Assembly: GCF_003967355.1 (NCBI RefSeq)
Contig: NZ_BIFH01000050.1
Location: 1 to 56,324, forward strand
Source of the DNA: Embleya hyalina
Lineage (GTDB): Bacteria; Actinomycetota; Actinomycetes; Streptomycetales; Streptomycetaceae
Direction of reading: 5' to 3'
Length of the DNA: 56,324 nucleotides
Below are positions 6,831 to 15,008 of the stretch, piece after piece. The stretch's first letter is position 1; every line of letters begins with the position of its first letter. The notes under the pieces were generated by a model. That model ran no database searches, was not told the origin of the DNA, and was given only the letters and a program-made list of their open reading frames with translations. Both the position numbers and the translations under genes were made by a program.

Positions 6831-9800
6831 CTACAGGGAGAACCCGTGCCCCGGCGCTGGCCCGGCGGGCGTCGGCGGCCGCCGATGCCGCTGCTGCTGT
6901 TGTTGGCGTTCGCGTTCCGCACGCTGCCGGCGGACCTGCTGCTCGCGGCGTTCGCGGTCGAGGTCGACGCGGAGGGCGTCCTCGGCGGCGGACCGCTCCG
7001 CGGGCATGTCGGCGCGCAGCGCGGCCTCTTCGCGCAGGCCTCGGGCGCGGTCGAGGTCGGCCTGCGCCTCGGTGCGGGCGGTCTCGGCGCCGGCGGCCGC
7101 GCGGGCGACCGCGTGGTGTGCGGTGGTGGTGTCGGCGGCGAGGGCGTCGGCGTGCAGGTGCGGCCAGTCGCGGTGCAGCGTCGCCAGCTCGGCGCGGGCG
7201 TCGATCGTGGCCGGGACCAGGCGGTGGGAGTCGCCGATCTCGCGGGCCCGGTGGCCGTGTTCGATGCCCGCGGCGTGGTCGGCCTGGTCGACCTCGGCGC
7301 GCACGGCCTCGATGCCGGCGGCGACCTGCGCGCGGGTGAGGCCGGCGTGCCACAGCCCGATCCTGCCGAGCCGACCGAGGCGTTCCAGCTCGCGCAACCG
7401 GGCGCGGGCGTCGTCCGCGCGGCGGCGGTGCTCGTCGGCCCACGCCTGGTGGTGGTCGGCGCGGTCGAGGTGGTCGGCGGCGGTCGCGGTCGTGCGGTAC
7501 CGCTCCTCAAGGCGGCGCACGGCCGGACCCTGCCCGGCCTCGGCGGTGCGCAGGCCGGCGTCGGCCGCCAGGACCCGCTCGTGCGCGTCGTGTTCGGTGC
7601 GGGCGGCGCGGGCCTCGTGCTGCTGCGCGTGCGGGATGAGCACGTCGGTGGCGCGGCGGCCGAACGGGCGGGTGCGCATCGCGGCGAGAAGGTCGGCGCG
7701 TTCGCGGTCGGCGGCGAGGCGGGCCAGGGTCGCGCGGGCGCGGGCGAGCCGGTCCACCGCCGGCGCCGGTGCCGGCGCGGCGGGTTCCTGGAGTTCGTGG
7801 GTGGCGAGGGTGTCGGGTCGGTCGTGGGCGATCCGGTCGACGCAGGCGTCGACGGCGCGCACCAGGCGCTCCGCGTCGCCGCGCGGGGCACCGAGGCGGG
7901 CCCGGGTGGTGTCGTCCTCCAGCGGGGTCAGGGCGAGCCAGGTGTCGGTGCGCTCGCGGGCCCGAGTGATGCCCGGGTAGAGGGTGTGGGCGTCGGCGTC
8001 CACGCCGTAGGTGACGGCGCGGTCGCAGGTCAGGCCCTGGGCGGCGGCGATGGTCATCGCGTAGCCGTGGGACAGGTCGCCGCGGGCGATCCGCGCGGGG
8101 GCGATCCACGCCCGGGACAGGACGGGGCCGTCGGCGCCGTCGCGCCGCCACTCGATCCGCACACCCCGCTCGTCCTGGGCCAGGACGATGCCCCGGTAGC
8201 CGTTGAGGACGTCGGGGCCGGCTCCGCGCGACCAGGTGTTGCGGCGCACGCGGACGACGTCGCCCACGGCGAGGACCAGGTCGTCGCCGTCCGCGCGGCG
8301 GTACCGCACGTCGGGCCCGGCCAGTTCACCGCTGGTGCGGGCGTGTTTGCGGGCGAGGGCGTTGAGTTTTTCGGTGTCGGTGTTGCGGGCGGCGAGCATC
8401 AGCACCCGAGCGATGCGTTCGTGCGGGTCGGTGTCGATGTACTCGGTCCTGGCGTCGGCCCACGCGGTGACCATCTCGGCGTGGGCCTGCTCGGGCAGGT
8501 CGGTGGCGTGGATGCGGCTGGCGGCGGCGAGGGTGTGCAGGGCGCCGTGCCGGTCGCCCTCGCGCCACGCGGCCAACGCGTCGCGTTCGGCCGGGTCGCG
8601 TTGGCGGCGGTTCTCGGCGAGCGAGGGGCCTGCGGTGAGGCGGTGAACCTCGGCGAACAGGCCGCCGACGCCGATCGCGCGCAGCTGCAGCGGGTCGCCC
8701 ACGAGGGCGATTTTCGTGTGGGAGCGGGCGGCCTCGACGCACAGGCGGGCGAGCATGCGGTCGTCGGACATCGCGGCCTCGTCGACGACCAGGACGTCGA
8801 CGCCGTCGAACGCGTCACCGGCGTCCATGGCCATCGCCCACTGGGCGAGGTTGCGGGAGGCGATCCCGGCCTCGGAGTAAAGGTTCTCCGAGGCGACTGC
8901 GGCGGTGCTGGCGCCGCGCACGACCAGTCCGCGTGTCTCCCACGCCGCGCGGGCGGCCGTCATGAGCGTGGTCTTGCCCGCGCTGGCGGCGCCGGCGACG
9001 GCGTCGATCGCGTTCCCGCCGACCAACAGCCGGTCCAACGCTTCGACTTGTTCGGGGGAGTACTCCCAACCCTGGGCGACCTCGGCCACGCCCAGGGCGG
9101 CGGCGGCCGCGTCCGGGTCGACCTGCGCAAACCGCTCGCCCAGGCAGCCGGCGATGGTGTGGTCGATGACGGTCTGCTCGGCGGCGAGGATGTCGGCGGT
9201 GGTGTACCGGTCGGCGTGGGTCAGGCGGGTCGTACCCTCGTCGGGCAGGCGCACCGCGGCGTACAGGCCCGGCTCTCGCAGCACCGCGTCGACCAGGTCC
9301 TCGGCCTGGGCGACGTCGACCAGGCCGACGGGGATCGCGTCGATCACCGACGCCAACAGGTCCGCGCGCGTGAACGATTTGCGGTGCGCGGTCAGGCCGT
9401 TCTCCGGGTCCAGGACGATCGCGGCGATCTCGGTCGGCGTCGGCAGGATCGGCGGCGGCGTCCCGTACCCGGCCGGTGCGGGGCCGTCGGGTCCGCGCGG
9501 AATGGCGGCGCGGATCATCTCGTCGACGTCGACCAGGGCGGCGGCGCGCTCGCGCCACTCGGCGCGGACGTCCCGCTCGGCCGTCTCGTCGAGCTTGGCT
9601 TCCCGGCCCCGTGCTGCGGCGAGCTTCTTCTGCGCGGTCGAGGCGTCCTTCCCGGCTTCCTTGACCGCGTCGATCGAGCGGCGGCTGAACGCGGTGCGTA
9701 CCGCCCGGTCGATGCCGACGACCTCCCACGCTCCGGTCGTCGCGTCCCGCTCCCACCGCATGCCGAAGCGTTCGCGGGTGAGGGTGCGCAGGCGGGCCTT

Positions 9801-10745
9801 GACCAGGCTGTCGGCCGCGCGGGCGTGCCGGTACAAGTCGCGGCCGCCGGAGCCGAAGACGCGCCATTTGCCGTCGACGGAGCGGACCATCGACGCCAGG
9901 TTCAGGTGGACGTGCAGGTGCGGATCCCCGGCGGTCGTGCCGATCGGGCGGGCGGAGCGGTGCACCGTCATCCACCCGAGCAGGCCCGAGGACTCAACCC
10001 GGTCCGGGGTGTGGCCGTCGCCGCTGTGGCCGCTGAGGGTGTACCCGACCCACGACTCCACGGCCGTCCCGGCCTCCCATGCGGCCTCCAGGAACGTCCG
10101 CTCCAGCGCGTCGGCCAGGTCGTCGGGGGCGAGGGCCACGGCCGCGCTGAACGACTTCGGCAGGTCCAGGACGAGGTCGGCGCCGCGGTTGCCGATGCGG
10201 ACCCGGGCACCGGCGTGCTCGCGCGCGGTCGCCAGCTCGTCCGCCGGATACAGGTCGTCCAGCGTGGTGCCGGTGGCGTGTGCAGCCGCCGCCGCGATCT
10301 TCTCCAGGTCCTTCACCGGCACCCGGTAGGCATCGCCCTTGCGGCCGTTGATGCCGCGTTCGGCCCGTTCCACCCGCTCGACCAGGCGCGGGTCGCCCAG
10401 CACCTCGACCAGCGGCACGCCCGCCTCGGCGGCGGCCGCCCGGACCGCCTGCAGCAGCGGTCCGGGCGCGAGCTTGCCGGCCGGGTCGACGGCCATCTTC
10501 GGGGCCAGGAGCACGGTGCCGTCGCGGGGGTCCTTGCCCGACATCAGCAGCCGCGCGGCGTCCGGATCGACCTGGCTGCGGGCCTCGATGCCGACCTCGG
10601 CCAAGCCCTTGCCGAACCAGATGAGGTCGCCGGCCGCGCCGGCGGTGCGGTACGCGACGGGGGCGTCCTGGTCGCATCCGCACTCGGCGGTGAGGCGGTA
10701 GTCGACCTGGGCCATGTCGGGGCCGATGGCGGTCACCCATGCCAT
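6831..10745 (-). CDS. traA: MobF-type conjugative relaxase-helicase (TraA)
   Basis: This 1304-residue protein nicks and unwinds plasmid DNA for transfer. The start at MAWVTAIG places a candidate catalytic Tyr at residue 16, as in MobF (TrwC/TraI) relaxases. The three-His metal motif HLHVH lies near residue 275, after LSGHSGDGHT. The second half is a RecD-like superfamily 1 helicase with Walker A GAASAGKTT near 585, Walker B VLVVDEAAM near 650 and a C-terminal GYAMTIAAAQGLT box near 900. The tail is coiled-coil, Arg/Gln-rich and ends in a Pro-rich stretch. Length and order match actinobacterial TraA proteins. Finding it on a plasmid that also has an FtsK-type TraB is notable, because TraB alone suffices for transfer of classical Streptomyces plasmids. 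Confidence 0.93.
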   Translation of the reverse strand: MAWVTAIGPDMAQVDYRLTAECGCDQDAPVAYRTAGAAGDLIWFGKGLAEVGIEARSQVDPDAARLLMSGKDPRDGTVLLAPKMAVDPAGKLAPGPLLQAVRAAAAEAGVPLVEVLGDPRLVERVERAERGINGRKGDAYRVPVKDLEKIAAAAAHATGTTLDDLYPADELATAREHAGARVRIGNRGADLVLDLPKSFSAAVALAPDDLADALERTFLEAAWEAGTAVESWVGYTLSGHSGDGHTPDRVESSGLLGWMTVHRSARPIGTTAGDPHLHVHLNLASMVRSVDGKWRVFGSGGRDLYRHARAADSLVKARLRTLTRERFGMRWERDATTGAWEVVGIDRAVRTAFSRRSIDAVKEAGKDASTAQKKLAAARGREAKLDETAERDVRAEWRERAAALVDVDEMIRAAIPRGPDGPAPAGYGTPPPILPTPTEIAAIVLDPENGLTAHRKSFTRADLLASVIDAIPVGLVDVAQAEDLVDAVLREPGLYAAVRLPDEGTTRLTHADRYTTADILAAEQTVIDHTIAGCLGERFAQVDPDAAAAALGVAEVAQGWEYSPEQVEALDRLLVGGNAIDAVAGAASAGKTTLMTAARAAWETRGLVVRGASTAAVASENLYSEAGIASRNLAQWAMAMDAGDAFDGVDVLVVDEAAMSDDRMLARLCVEAARSHTKIALVGDPLQLRAIGVGGLFAEVHRLTAGPSLAENRRQRDPAERDALAAWREGDRHGALHTLAAASRIHATDLPEQAHAEMVTAWADARTEYIDTDPHERIARVLMLAARNTDTEKLNALARKHARTSGELAGPDVRYRRADGDDLVLAVGDVVRVRRNTWSRGAGPDVLNGYRGIVLAQDERGVRIEWRRDGADGPVLSRAWIAPARIARGDLSHGYAMTIAAAQGLTCDRAVTYGVDADAHTLYPGITRARERTDTWLALTPLEDDTTRARLGAPRGDAERLVRAVDACVDRIAHDRPDTLATHELQEPAAPAPAPAVDRLARARATLARLAADRERADLLAAMRTRPFGRRATDVLIPHAQQHEARAARTEHDAHERVLAADAGLRTAEAGQGPAVRRLEERYRTTATAADHLDRADHHQAWADEHRRRADDARARLRELERLGRLGRIGLWHAGLTRAQVAAGIEAVRAEVDQADHAAGIEHGHRAREIGDSHRLVPATIDARAELATLHRDWPHLHADALAADTTTAHHAVARAAAGAETARTEAQADLDRARGLREEAALRADMPAERSAAEDALRVDLDRERREQQVRRQRAERERQQQQQRHRRPPTPAGPAPGHGFSL

Positions 10746-10936
10746 CCCCACCACCCCCGACCGGTCGCTTCGCCCCGATTCGTCACCCGGCGCGCATTGC
10801 GCATCGCGAGATGCCTTGGTACTTACCGATGTTGATCTTGATGCGCGACGTGGGTCGATCCTATGGTGTTGTCGTCGGCCATGAAAACGTCTGCGGGTTT
10901 TGCCAGTCGGTGTCAGCGGTTCCGCCATGAGGTTTG
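10746..10936. promoter_or_regulatory. Region upstream of traA
   Basis: This intergenic stretch holds an AT-richer patch around 10815-10895. A weak minus-strand promoter-like pair, TTCATG and TAGGAT 16 bases apart, can be read near 10857-10884. The oriT often lies near a relaxase gene, but no clear nic site or matching inverted repeat was found. Confidence 0.3.
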
Positions 10937-11044
10937 TCAGCGGCGGTGCCGTGGCCAGCGGCTGCGGTCGGTGAGCGGTAGCTCGCGGAGGTCGAGGCTG
11001 TAGAAGGCGGCCAGTCGGTCGTCTTTCCGCAACCGGCGGCTCAC
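10937..11044 (-). CDS. Possible 35-residue peptide or gene fragment
   Basis: A GTG-start frame reads MSRRLRKDDRLAAFYSLD and ends TDRSRWPRHRR. The composition looks coding (KDDRLAAFYSLDLRELPL), but the GGAG just upstream is too close to the start to be a good ribosome binding site. It could be the 3' end of a lost gene. It sits between traA and the divergent pentapeptide-repeat gene at 11065. Confidence 0.3.
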   Translation of the reverse strand: MSRRLRKDDRLAAFYSLDLRELPLTDRSRWPRHRR

Positions 11045-11064
11045 TCCGGGTCGTCCTCGACGGC

Positions 11065-13056
11065 ATGACGTCGCCCCTGGCACCTTCGCCCACACCCCCA
11101 CCGTGGCCGCACTGCGCCGAGGGAGCCACCCCGGGCGACCCGGTCGGCTGCCGAGGCATCCACGTCACCGGGCACACACGATGCCTCGCCCACCTCAACA
11201 CCGCCGACCGGGCCACATACCTCGCGACCGTGACTCCCGGCTCCGACGTCGACCACCGCGGTACCACCTTCGACGAACCCCTGCTGATCGAACTTCTCGC
11301 CGCGCTCCGCGACCCGACCACCTACCGGCCGCACCTCGGCAACGCCCGGTTCGACCACGCGACGTTCTCCGCCCACGCCCGCTTCGACAGGGCGACGTTC
11401 TCCGCCGACGCCCGGTTCGACCGCGCGACGTTCTCCGCCTACGCCGGGTTCGGCGGCGCGACGTTCTCCGCCAACGTCCGGTTCGACCACGCGACGTTCT
11501 CCGCCAACGCCCGGTTCGACAGGGCGACCTTCTCCGCCCACGCCCGCTTCGACAGGGCGACGTTCTCCGCCAACGCCGGGTTCGGCAGCGCGACGTTCTC
11601 CACCAACGCCCGGTTCGAACACGCGACGTTCTCCGCCAACGCCGGGTTCGGCGGCGCGACGTTCTCCGCCCACGCCCGGTTCGATAAAGCGACCTTCTCC
11701 GCCGAGGCCGGGTTCGACGGCGCGATATTCGCCGCCGACGCTCGATTCGACAGCGCGGCGTTTTCCGCCCATGCCCGGTTCAACTACGCGACGTTCTTCA
11801 CCCACGCCTGGTTCAACCACGCGACGTTCTCCGCCGACGCCCGGTTCGACCACGTGACGTTCTCCGCCCACGCCCGGTTCGAACACGCGACGTTCTCCAC
11901 CAACGCCGGGTTCGGCTATGTGGTGGTGGGCGGGGATGCCGGTTTCCGGGGTGTCCGGTTCGAGTCTGCGTCGGTGTTGGGGCCGTTGTGGTGTTGGGGG
12001 GTGTTGGATCTGTCGGGAGCCGTGTTCGCCGCCCCGGTGGTGATCGAGGCCGCGGCCGCGAGGATGTGGTGTGTGCGGACGCGGTGGGAGGCGACCGCGA
12101 CGTTGCGCCTGTGGCATGCCACTCTCGACATGAACGGCGCGGTCCTCAACTTCCCCTTGGCCGTCGTCTCGGCCGCCGGCGAGACCGACCCGGTGCGGGT
12201 GGAGACCATCGGCGGTGTCGACGCCGCGCACCTGGTCCTGACCGACACCGACCTCACCACCTGCCGATTCCTCGGCGCGTTCCACCTCGACCAACTCCGT
12301 CTGGAGGGCGACACCCGCTTCGCCCGCACACCCACCGGAACCGACCCACTCCGCGGAGTACCCCTACGCTGGACCGGCCGCCTGGTCCTTGCCGAGGAAC
12401 ACCACTGGCGCGCCCTGCCCTTGCCCGGCCGCCGCCCGCGACAACGCGCCGGCTGGACCCCCGCCCCACCGCACCCCACCGGCTCCGCGCCCACCATCCC
12501 GGGGCCGGCCGCGCTCGCCGCGCTGTACCGCCAACTCCGCAAAACCTTCGAGGACGGCAAGGACGAACCCGGCGCCGCCGACTTCTACATGGGCGAAATG
12601 GAAATGCGCCGCCTCGACCGCCGCCCCGGCCGCTCCCGCGCCGAACGAGGACTCCTCACCGCCTATTGGGCCCTGTCCGGCTACGGCCTGCGCGCCTCCC
12701 GCGCTCTCGCCTGGCTCGGCCTCGCCATGACCACCACCGTTCTCGCCATGATGCTGTGGGGTCTGCCCACCAGCGACCCGAAACCGAAGGTGACAGGCAC
12801 GCTCCCCGCCGCGGGACAAGCGGTGGACCTGACCGTCGATACCGGCGACCCCACCCTCACCGGCACCACCCACGACCACCTGACCGGCATACGCGCCGAG
12901 AAGGCCACCCGCGTCGTCCTCAACTCCGTCGTCTTCCGCTCCAGCGGCCAAAACCTCACCACCGCAGGCACCTACATCGAGATGACGTCCCGCTTCCTCG
13001 AACCCGTCCTCCTCGGCCTCGCAGCCCTCGCCATCCGAGGCCGCGTCAAACGCTGA
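11065..13056 (+). CDS. Membrane-anchored pentapeptide-repeat protein
   Basis: This is a 663-residue protein. Residues 1-85 contain a Cys-rich opening (HCAEGATPGDPVGCRGIHV). From about 90 to 295 there are some 20 ten-residue units of the type ARFDHATFSA, the A-x-F pentapeptide pattern that folds into a right-handed beta helix. A mixed region follows, then a conserved block (LYRQLRKTFEDGKDEPGAAD). Next come a hydrophobic span near 548-567 (LAWLGLAMTTTVLAMMLWG) and a final hydrophobic segment. The same repeat-plus-anchor layout occurs in Streptomyces proteins of unknown role. The DNA repeats are nearly identical, suggesting recent expansion. The function is unknown; DNA mimicry, as in gyrase-protecting Qnr proteins, is only an analogy. 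Confidence 0.85.
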   Translation: MTSPLAPSPTPPPWPHCAEGATPGDPVGCRGIHVTGHTRCLAHLNTADRATYLATVTPGSDVDHRGTTFDEPLLIELLAALRDPTTYRPHLGNARFDHATFSAHARFDRATFSADARFDRATFSAYAGFGGATFSANVRFDHATFSANARFDRATFSAHARFDRATFSANAGFGSATFSTNARFEHATFSANAGFGGATFSAHARFDKATFSAEAGFDGAIFAADARFDSAAFSAHARFNYATFFTHAWFNHATFSADARFDHVTFSAHARFEHATFSTNAGFGYVVVGGDAGFRGVRFESASVLGPLWCWGVLDLSGAVFAAPVVIEAAAARMWCVRTRWEATATLRLWHATLDMNGAVLNFPLAVVSAAGETDPVRVETIGGVDAAHLVLTDTDLTTCRFLGAFHLDQLRLEGDTRFARTPTGTDPLRGVPLRWTGRLVLAEEHHWRALPLPGRRPRQRAGWTPAPPHPTGSAPTIPGPAALAALYRQLRKTFEDGKDEPGAADFYMGEMEMRRLDRRPGRSRAERGLLTAYWALSGYGLRASRALAWLGLAMTTTVLAMMLWGLPTSDPKPKVTGTLPAAGQAVDLTVDTGDPTLTGTTHDHLTGIRAEKATRVVLNSVVFRSSGQNLTTAGTYIEMTSRFLEPVLLGLAALAIRGRVKR

Positions 13057-13206
13057 AACCACTGACATCTGGTCATGGCGGAAGGCACTGACAAGTTCAT
13101 GTCCGACAACACCCGTGGTGCCGGTGGTAGGGCCGTGGCCGCGTGTCGGCGGGCCGGGATGCGGGGGTGTACGGGCGGTCGGAGGATGGTCGTAGAGGTG
13201 ATCGCC

Positions 13207-13425
13207 ATGGGCAAGTCGAGCAGCGGAAAAGGCGGCCACAAGGGTGGCGGCGGGCACGGCCGGTCCGGCGGGCACACGCCGATGACGTCGGCGGCCGCGT
13301 CCCGGATCCAGTCCTCGTCGGCGAAGAACCCGAGCAGCCGGTCGGCCGAGACCGACTTCGCGCCGCGCGCGCAGTCGGCGGCCGCGTCGAACGAGTCGGG
13401 CACCGGGGGCTCGGGGCGGAGGTGA
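13207..13425 (+). CDS. Small Ser/Gly-rich seed-maturation-like protein
   Basis: The start at 13207 follows GAGGTG. The 72-residue protein has a Gly/Lys/His-rich opening (GKSSSGKGGHKGGGGHGRSG) and then MTSAAASRIQSSSAKN and FAPRAQSAAASN. The paired AASRIQS and FAxRAQSAA motifs are those of the actinobacterial small proteins related to plant seed maturation proteins (SMP domain). Their role is not established and a stress-related role is assumed by analogy. Its stop codon falls inside the ribosome-binding region of the next gene at 13434, so the two are probably co-translated. Confidence 0.7.
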   Translation: MGKSSSGKGGHKGGGGHGRSGGHTPMTSAAASRIQSSSAKNPSSRSAETDFAPRAQSAAASNESGTGGSGRR

Positions 13426-13433
13426 CCACGGCC

Positions 13434-13760
13434 GTGACGTCCGCCTCGCCGCGCCGATGCGTGCAGTGCGACGAACGGCTGCCGGTCGGGGCGCGGTCGG
13501 ACGCGGTGTTCTGCTCGGCCGCGTGCGCGGCCAGGGCGCGGCGTCGGCGCCGGGCGTTCGACGAGTACGCCGCGATCCACGCCGCACTGACCGGCGGCGA
13601 ACGCGACCGCGTGGCGGTGCGGTGCCCGGTGTGCGGTCGGCTGTTCATCCTGGGCCACCCTCGTCGGCGGGACGCGGTGTACGACCGGGACGCGTGTCGA
13701 TCCGCGGCCTACCGGGCTCGGCACGGCCACGGAGTCCCTACGCGCACCCGTGACGGGTGA
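13434..13760 (+). CDS. Two-finger zinc-ribbon protein
   Basis: This is a 108-residue protein whose GTG is preceded by GGAGG at 11 bases. A GTG at 13422 is an alternative. It has two cysteine clusters: CVQCDE followed by VFCSAAC near residues 9-31, and CPVCGR followed by DRDACRS near 69-92. The second ends in AYRARHG, close to the finger of the 15009-16739 protein (CSAACKQTAYRQRHA). This suggests nucleic-acid binding. Its last codons contain the first copy of a 20-bp direct repeat (13736-13755), so repeat growth has shaped the C-terminus. Confidence 0.7.
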   Translation: MTSASPRRCVQCDERLPVGARSDAVFCSAACAARARRRRRAFDEYAAIHAALTGGERDRVAVRCPVCGRLFILGHPRRRDAVYDRDACRSAAYRARHGHGVPTRTRDG

Positions 13761-13795
13761 CCTGGCCGACCGAGCCCCTACGCGCACCCGTGACG
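13736..13795. repeat. 20-bp direct repeat
   Basis: CCCTACGCGCACCCGTGACG occurs at 13736-13755 and again at 13776-13795, 40 bases apart. The first copy overlaps the end of the zinc-ribbon gene. Confidence 0.7.
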
Positions 13796-13806
13796 CACAC
13801 GACCGG

Positions 13807-13953
13807 CCGGCGCACCGCACGGTGCGGTGCGCCGGTGACCGCACGGTGCGGTGGGCAGCGCACCGGTGCGCTGCAGGTCGGACCGGTGACCGCGCCGACC
13901 GGGTGGGCGGTGGGTGACCCGGTCGGTGCGGTGGCGACCGCACGGTGCGGTCG
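13807..13953. repeat. Cluster of ACCGCAC-G-GTGCGGT palindromes
   Basis: The palindrome occurs at 13814-13828, 13838-13852 and 13937-13951. The first sits inside a 29-bp near-perfect palindrome (13807-13835, arms of 14). GCGCACCGGTGCGC (about 13858-13871) and several GGTCGGTGCG repeats lie between and after them. The array has the look of a set of operators or replication/partition sites. Confidence 0.65.
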
Positions 13954-14040
13954 GTCGGTGCGGTCGGTGCGGTCACCGGGTGCGGTGGGGTGCGCGATGA
14001 TCCGGGGGTACGCACCGGTGCGGTCGAGGGGTTGGGGTCG

Positions 14041-14244
14041 ATGGTCGACGACGCGGGACGACGGCGACTCGGACGAGGACCGGCCGCGCCGCCGGACGGC
14101 GATCCGATCGACCGCGGGGACCATCGGCGCCCCGGTCCGTTCGAGCACCTGGCGGGCATCCGGCCAGCCGAGACGGCTCCACCGGCGCCCGAACCAACGA
14201 GTCGCCGGAGTCTGGGACGCGGCAGCAGCGGGCGGAACAACTAG
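14041..14244 (+). CDS. Doubtful 67-residue basic protein
   Basis: An ATG with GAGGGG upstream opens a 67-residue frame beginning MVDDAGRRRLGRGPAAPP. The composition is low in hydrophobic residues and rich in Arg, Pro and Gly, and it lies within a repeat-rich island. It may be real or a chance frame. Confidence 0.2.
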   Translation: MVDDAGRRRLGRGPAAPPDGDPIDRGDHRRPGPFEHLAGIRPAETAPPAPEPTSRRSLGRGSSGRNN

Positions 14245-14268
14245 CCGGCGCGTCGCGCAGCAAGTTGT

Positions 14269-14358
14269 CCCGAGAGCAATGCTCTCGGGGGCGGCCGACG
14301 TCGGCCGAGCAAGTTATGCCCAATGCAATGCACGCCGGCGGGCTGCATTGCTTTGGGC
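14269..14358. repeat. Three consecutive hairpin-forming palindromes
   Basis: CCCGAGAGC-AAT-GCTCTCGGG is at 14269-14289 and the perfect 16-mer CGGCCGACGTCGGCCG at 14292-14307. GCCCAATGCAATGCA pairs with TGCATTGCTTTGGGC at 14318-14358 (one mismatch, 11-base loop). The first and third are each preceded by AGCAAGTT, so the unit looks repeated. Confidence 0.65.
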
Positions 14359-14523
14359 AGGCACGCCCCGGGGGTGGCGGGCTCGTCCGCGCCTTCGGGC
14401 GGCCGCCGCGCTGCCCCCGGCACGGCCTCCTTCGGACACTCCTCGCCCGCTTTGCGTGGCGTGGAGTTTCCGAAGGGACAGCTTGCTGTGCGAGCCGTCG
14501 CCGGACCTTCGGCGAGCGTTCGT

Positions 14524-14656
14524 CGAGGACTCGGCGAGGCCTCGGCGAGGGCTCGCCGACTTTCTGCGAGGGCTCGTCGAATTTGCCGCCTGTCCGGTGT
14601 TCTTGCTGGTCGGGCCGCATTCGTCGAGCCCTCGGCGAGGCCTCGCCGAGGGCTCG
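14524..14656. repeat. CGAGGNCTCG repeats with a 32-bp perfect palindrome
   Basis: Several copies of CGAGGNCTCG run from 14524, ending in a perfect 32-bp palindrome at 14625-14656 whose half is CGAGCCCTCGGCGAGG. Frames through the region are Arg/Ser-rich and not credible genes. Confidence 0.65.
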
Positions 14657-14683
14657 TGGAGGCCTCGCGGGGATGGGGCGCCT

Positions 14684-14711
14684 GGACCTAGGACCTAGGA
14701 CCTAGGACCTA
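14684..14711. repeat. Four tandem copies of GGACCTA
   Basis: This is an exact 7-bp tandem array, 28 bases long, containing three CCTAGG palindromes. Slippage could change its copy number. The same 7-mer occurs twice at 3506-3524. It lies beyond the 3' end of the minus-strand gene 14767-14994. Confidence 0.7.
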
Positions 14712-14766
14712 TCCCTGCGGGGCCGCGCCTGTGGCACGAGCACCGGTGCGGACCGATGCCGACCTG

Positions 14767-14994
14767 TCACCTCAGCCTGCCGCCAGCACACCCGCTGCGG
14801 CGGCACAGCCGGGACTCGTCGGCGTCGACTTCGAGGACCAGGTGCTCCCGGTCCAGGCGTCCGGGCCGGCTGCATCCCGCGCTGGGTAGGGACCTGCCCT
14901 TCAACACCACCGCGCGGTGGAGTCGGCCCCCGGGGCGGCCCCACACGGGCCCGTACACCGGTGCTCGTCCGTCCAGCAGATACGCGTCGGCCAC
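14767..14994 (-). CDS. Small hypothetical protein
   Basis: The GTG at 14994 follows GAGGGG with 7 bases between, which fixes the start. The gene begins 14 bases after the stop of the 15009-16739 gene, so the two form an operon. The 75-residue protein reads VADAYLLDGRAPVYGPVWG and ends with LVLEVDADESRLCRRSG. No family is recognised. The two Cys residues near the end, with Arg-rich surroundings, are not a clear zinc site. Confidence 0.6.
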   Translation of the reverse strand: MADAYLLDGRAPVYGPVWGRPGGRLHRAVVLKGRSLPSAGCSRPGRLDREHLVLEVDADESRLCRRSGCAGGRLR

Positions 14995-15008
14995 TCTCGA
15001 ACCCCTCG

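Noticed and set aside
6795-10835. Very long plus-strand open frame opposite the relaxase
   Set aside because: It is open only because of extreme GC bias on the antisense strand; the translation is low in complexity and shows no domain, while the minus strand encodes a clear relaxase-helicase.
12364-13587. Minus-strand frames opposite the pentapeptide and zinc-ribbon genes
   Set aside because: Composition is Arg/Pro/His-rich with no ribosome binding site or domain; they are shadows of the plus-strand genes.
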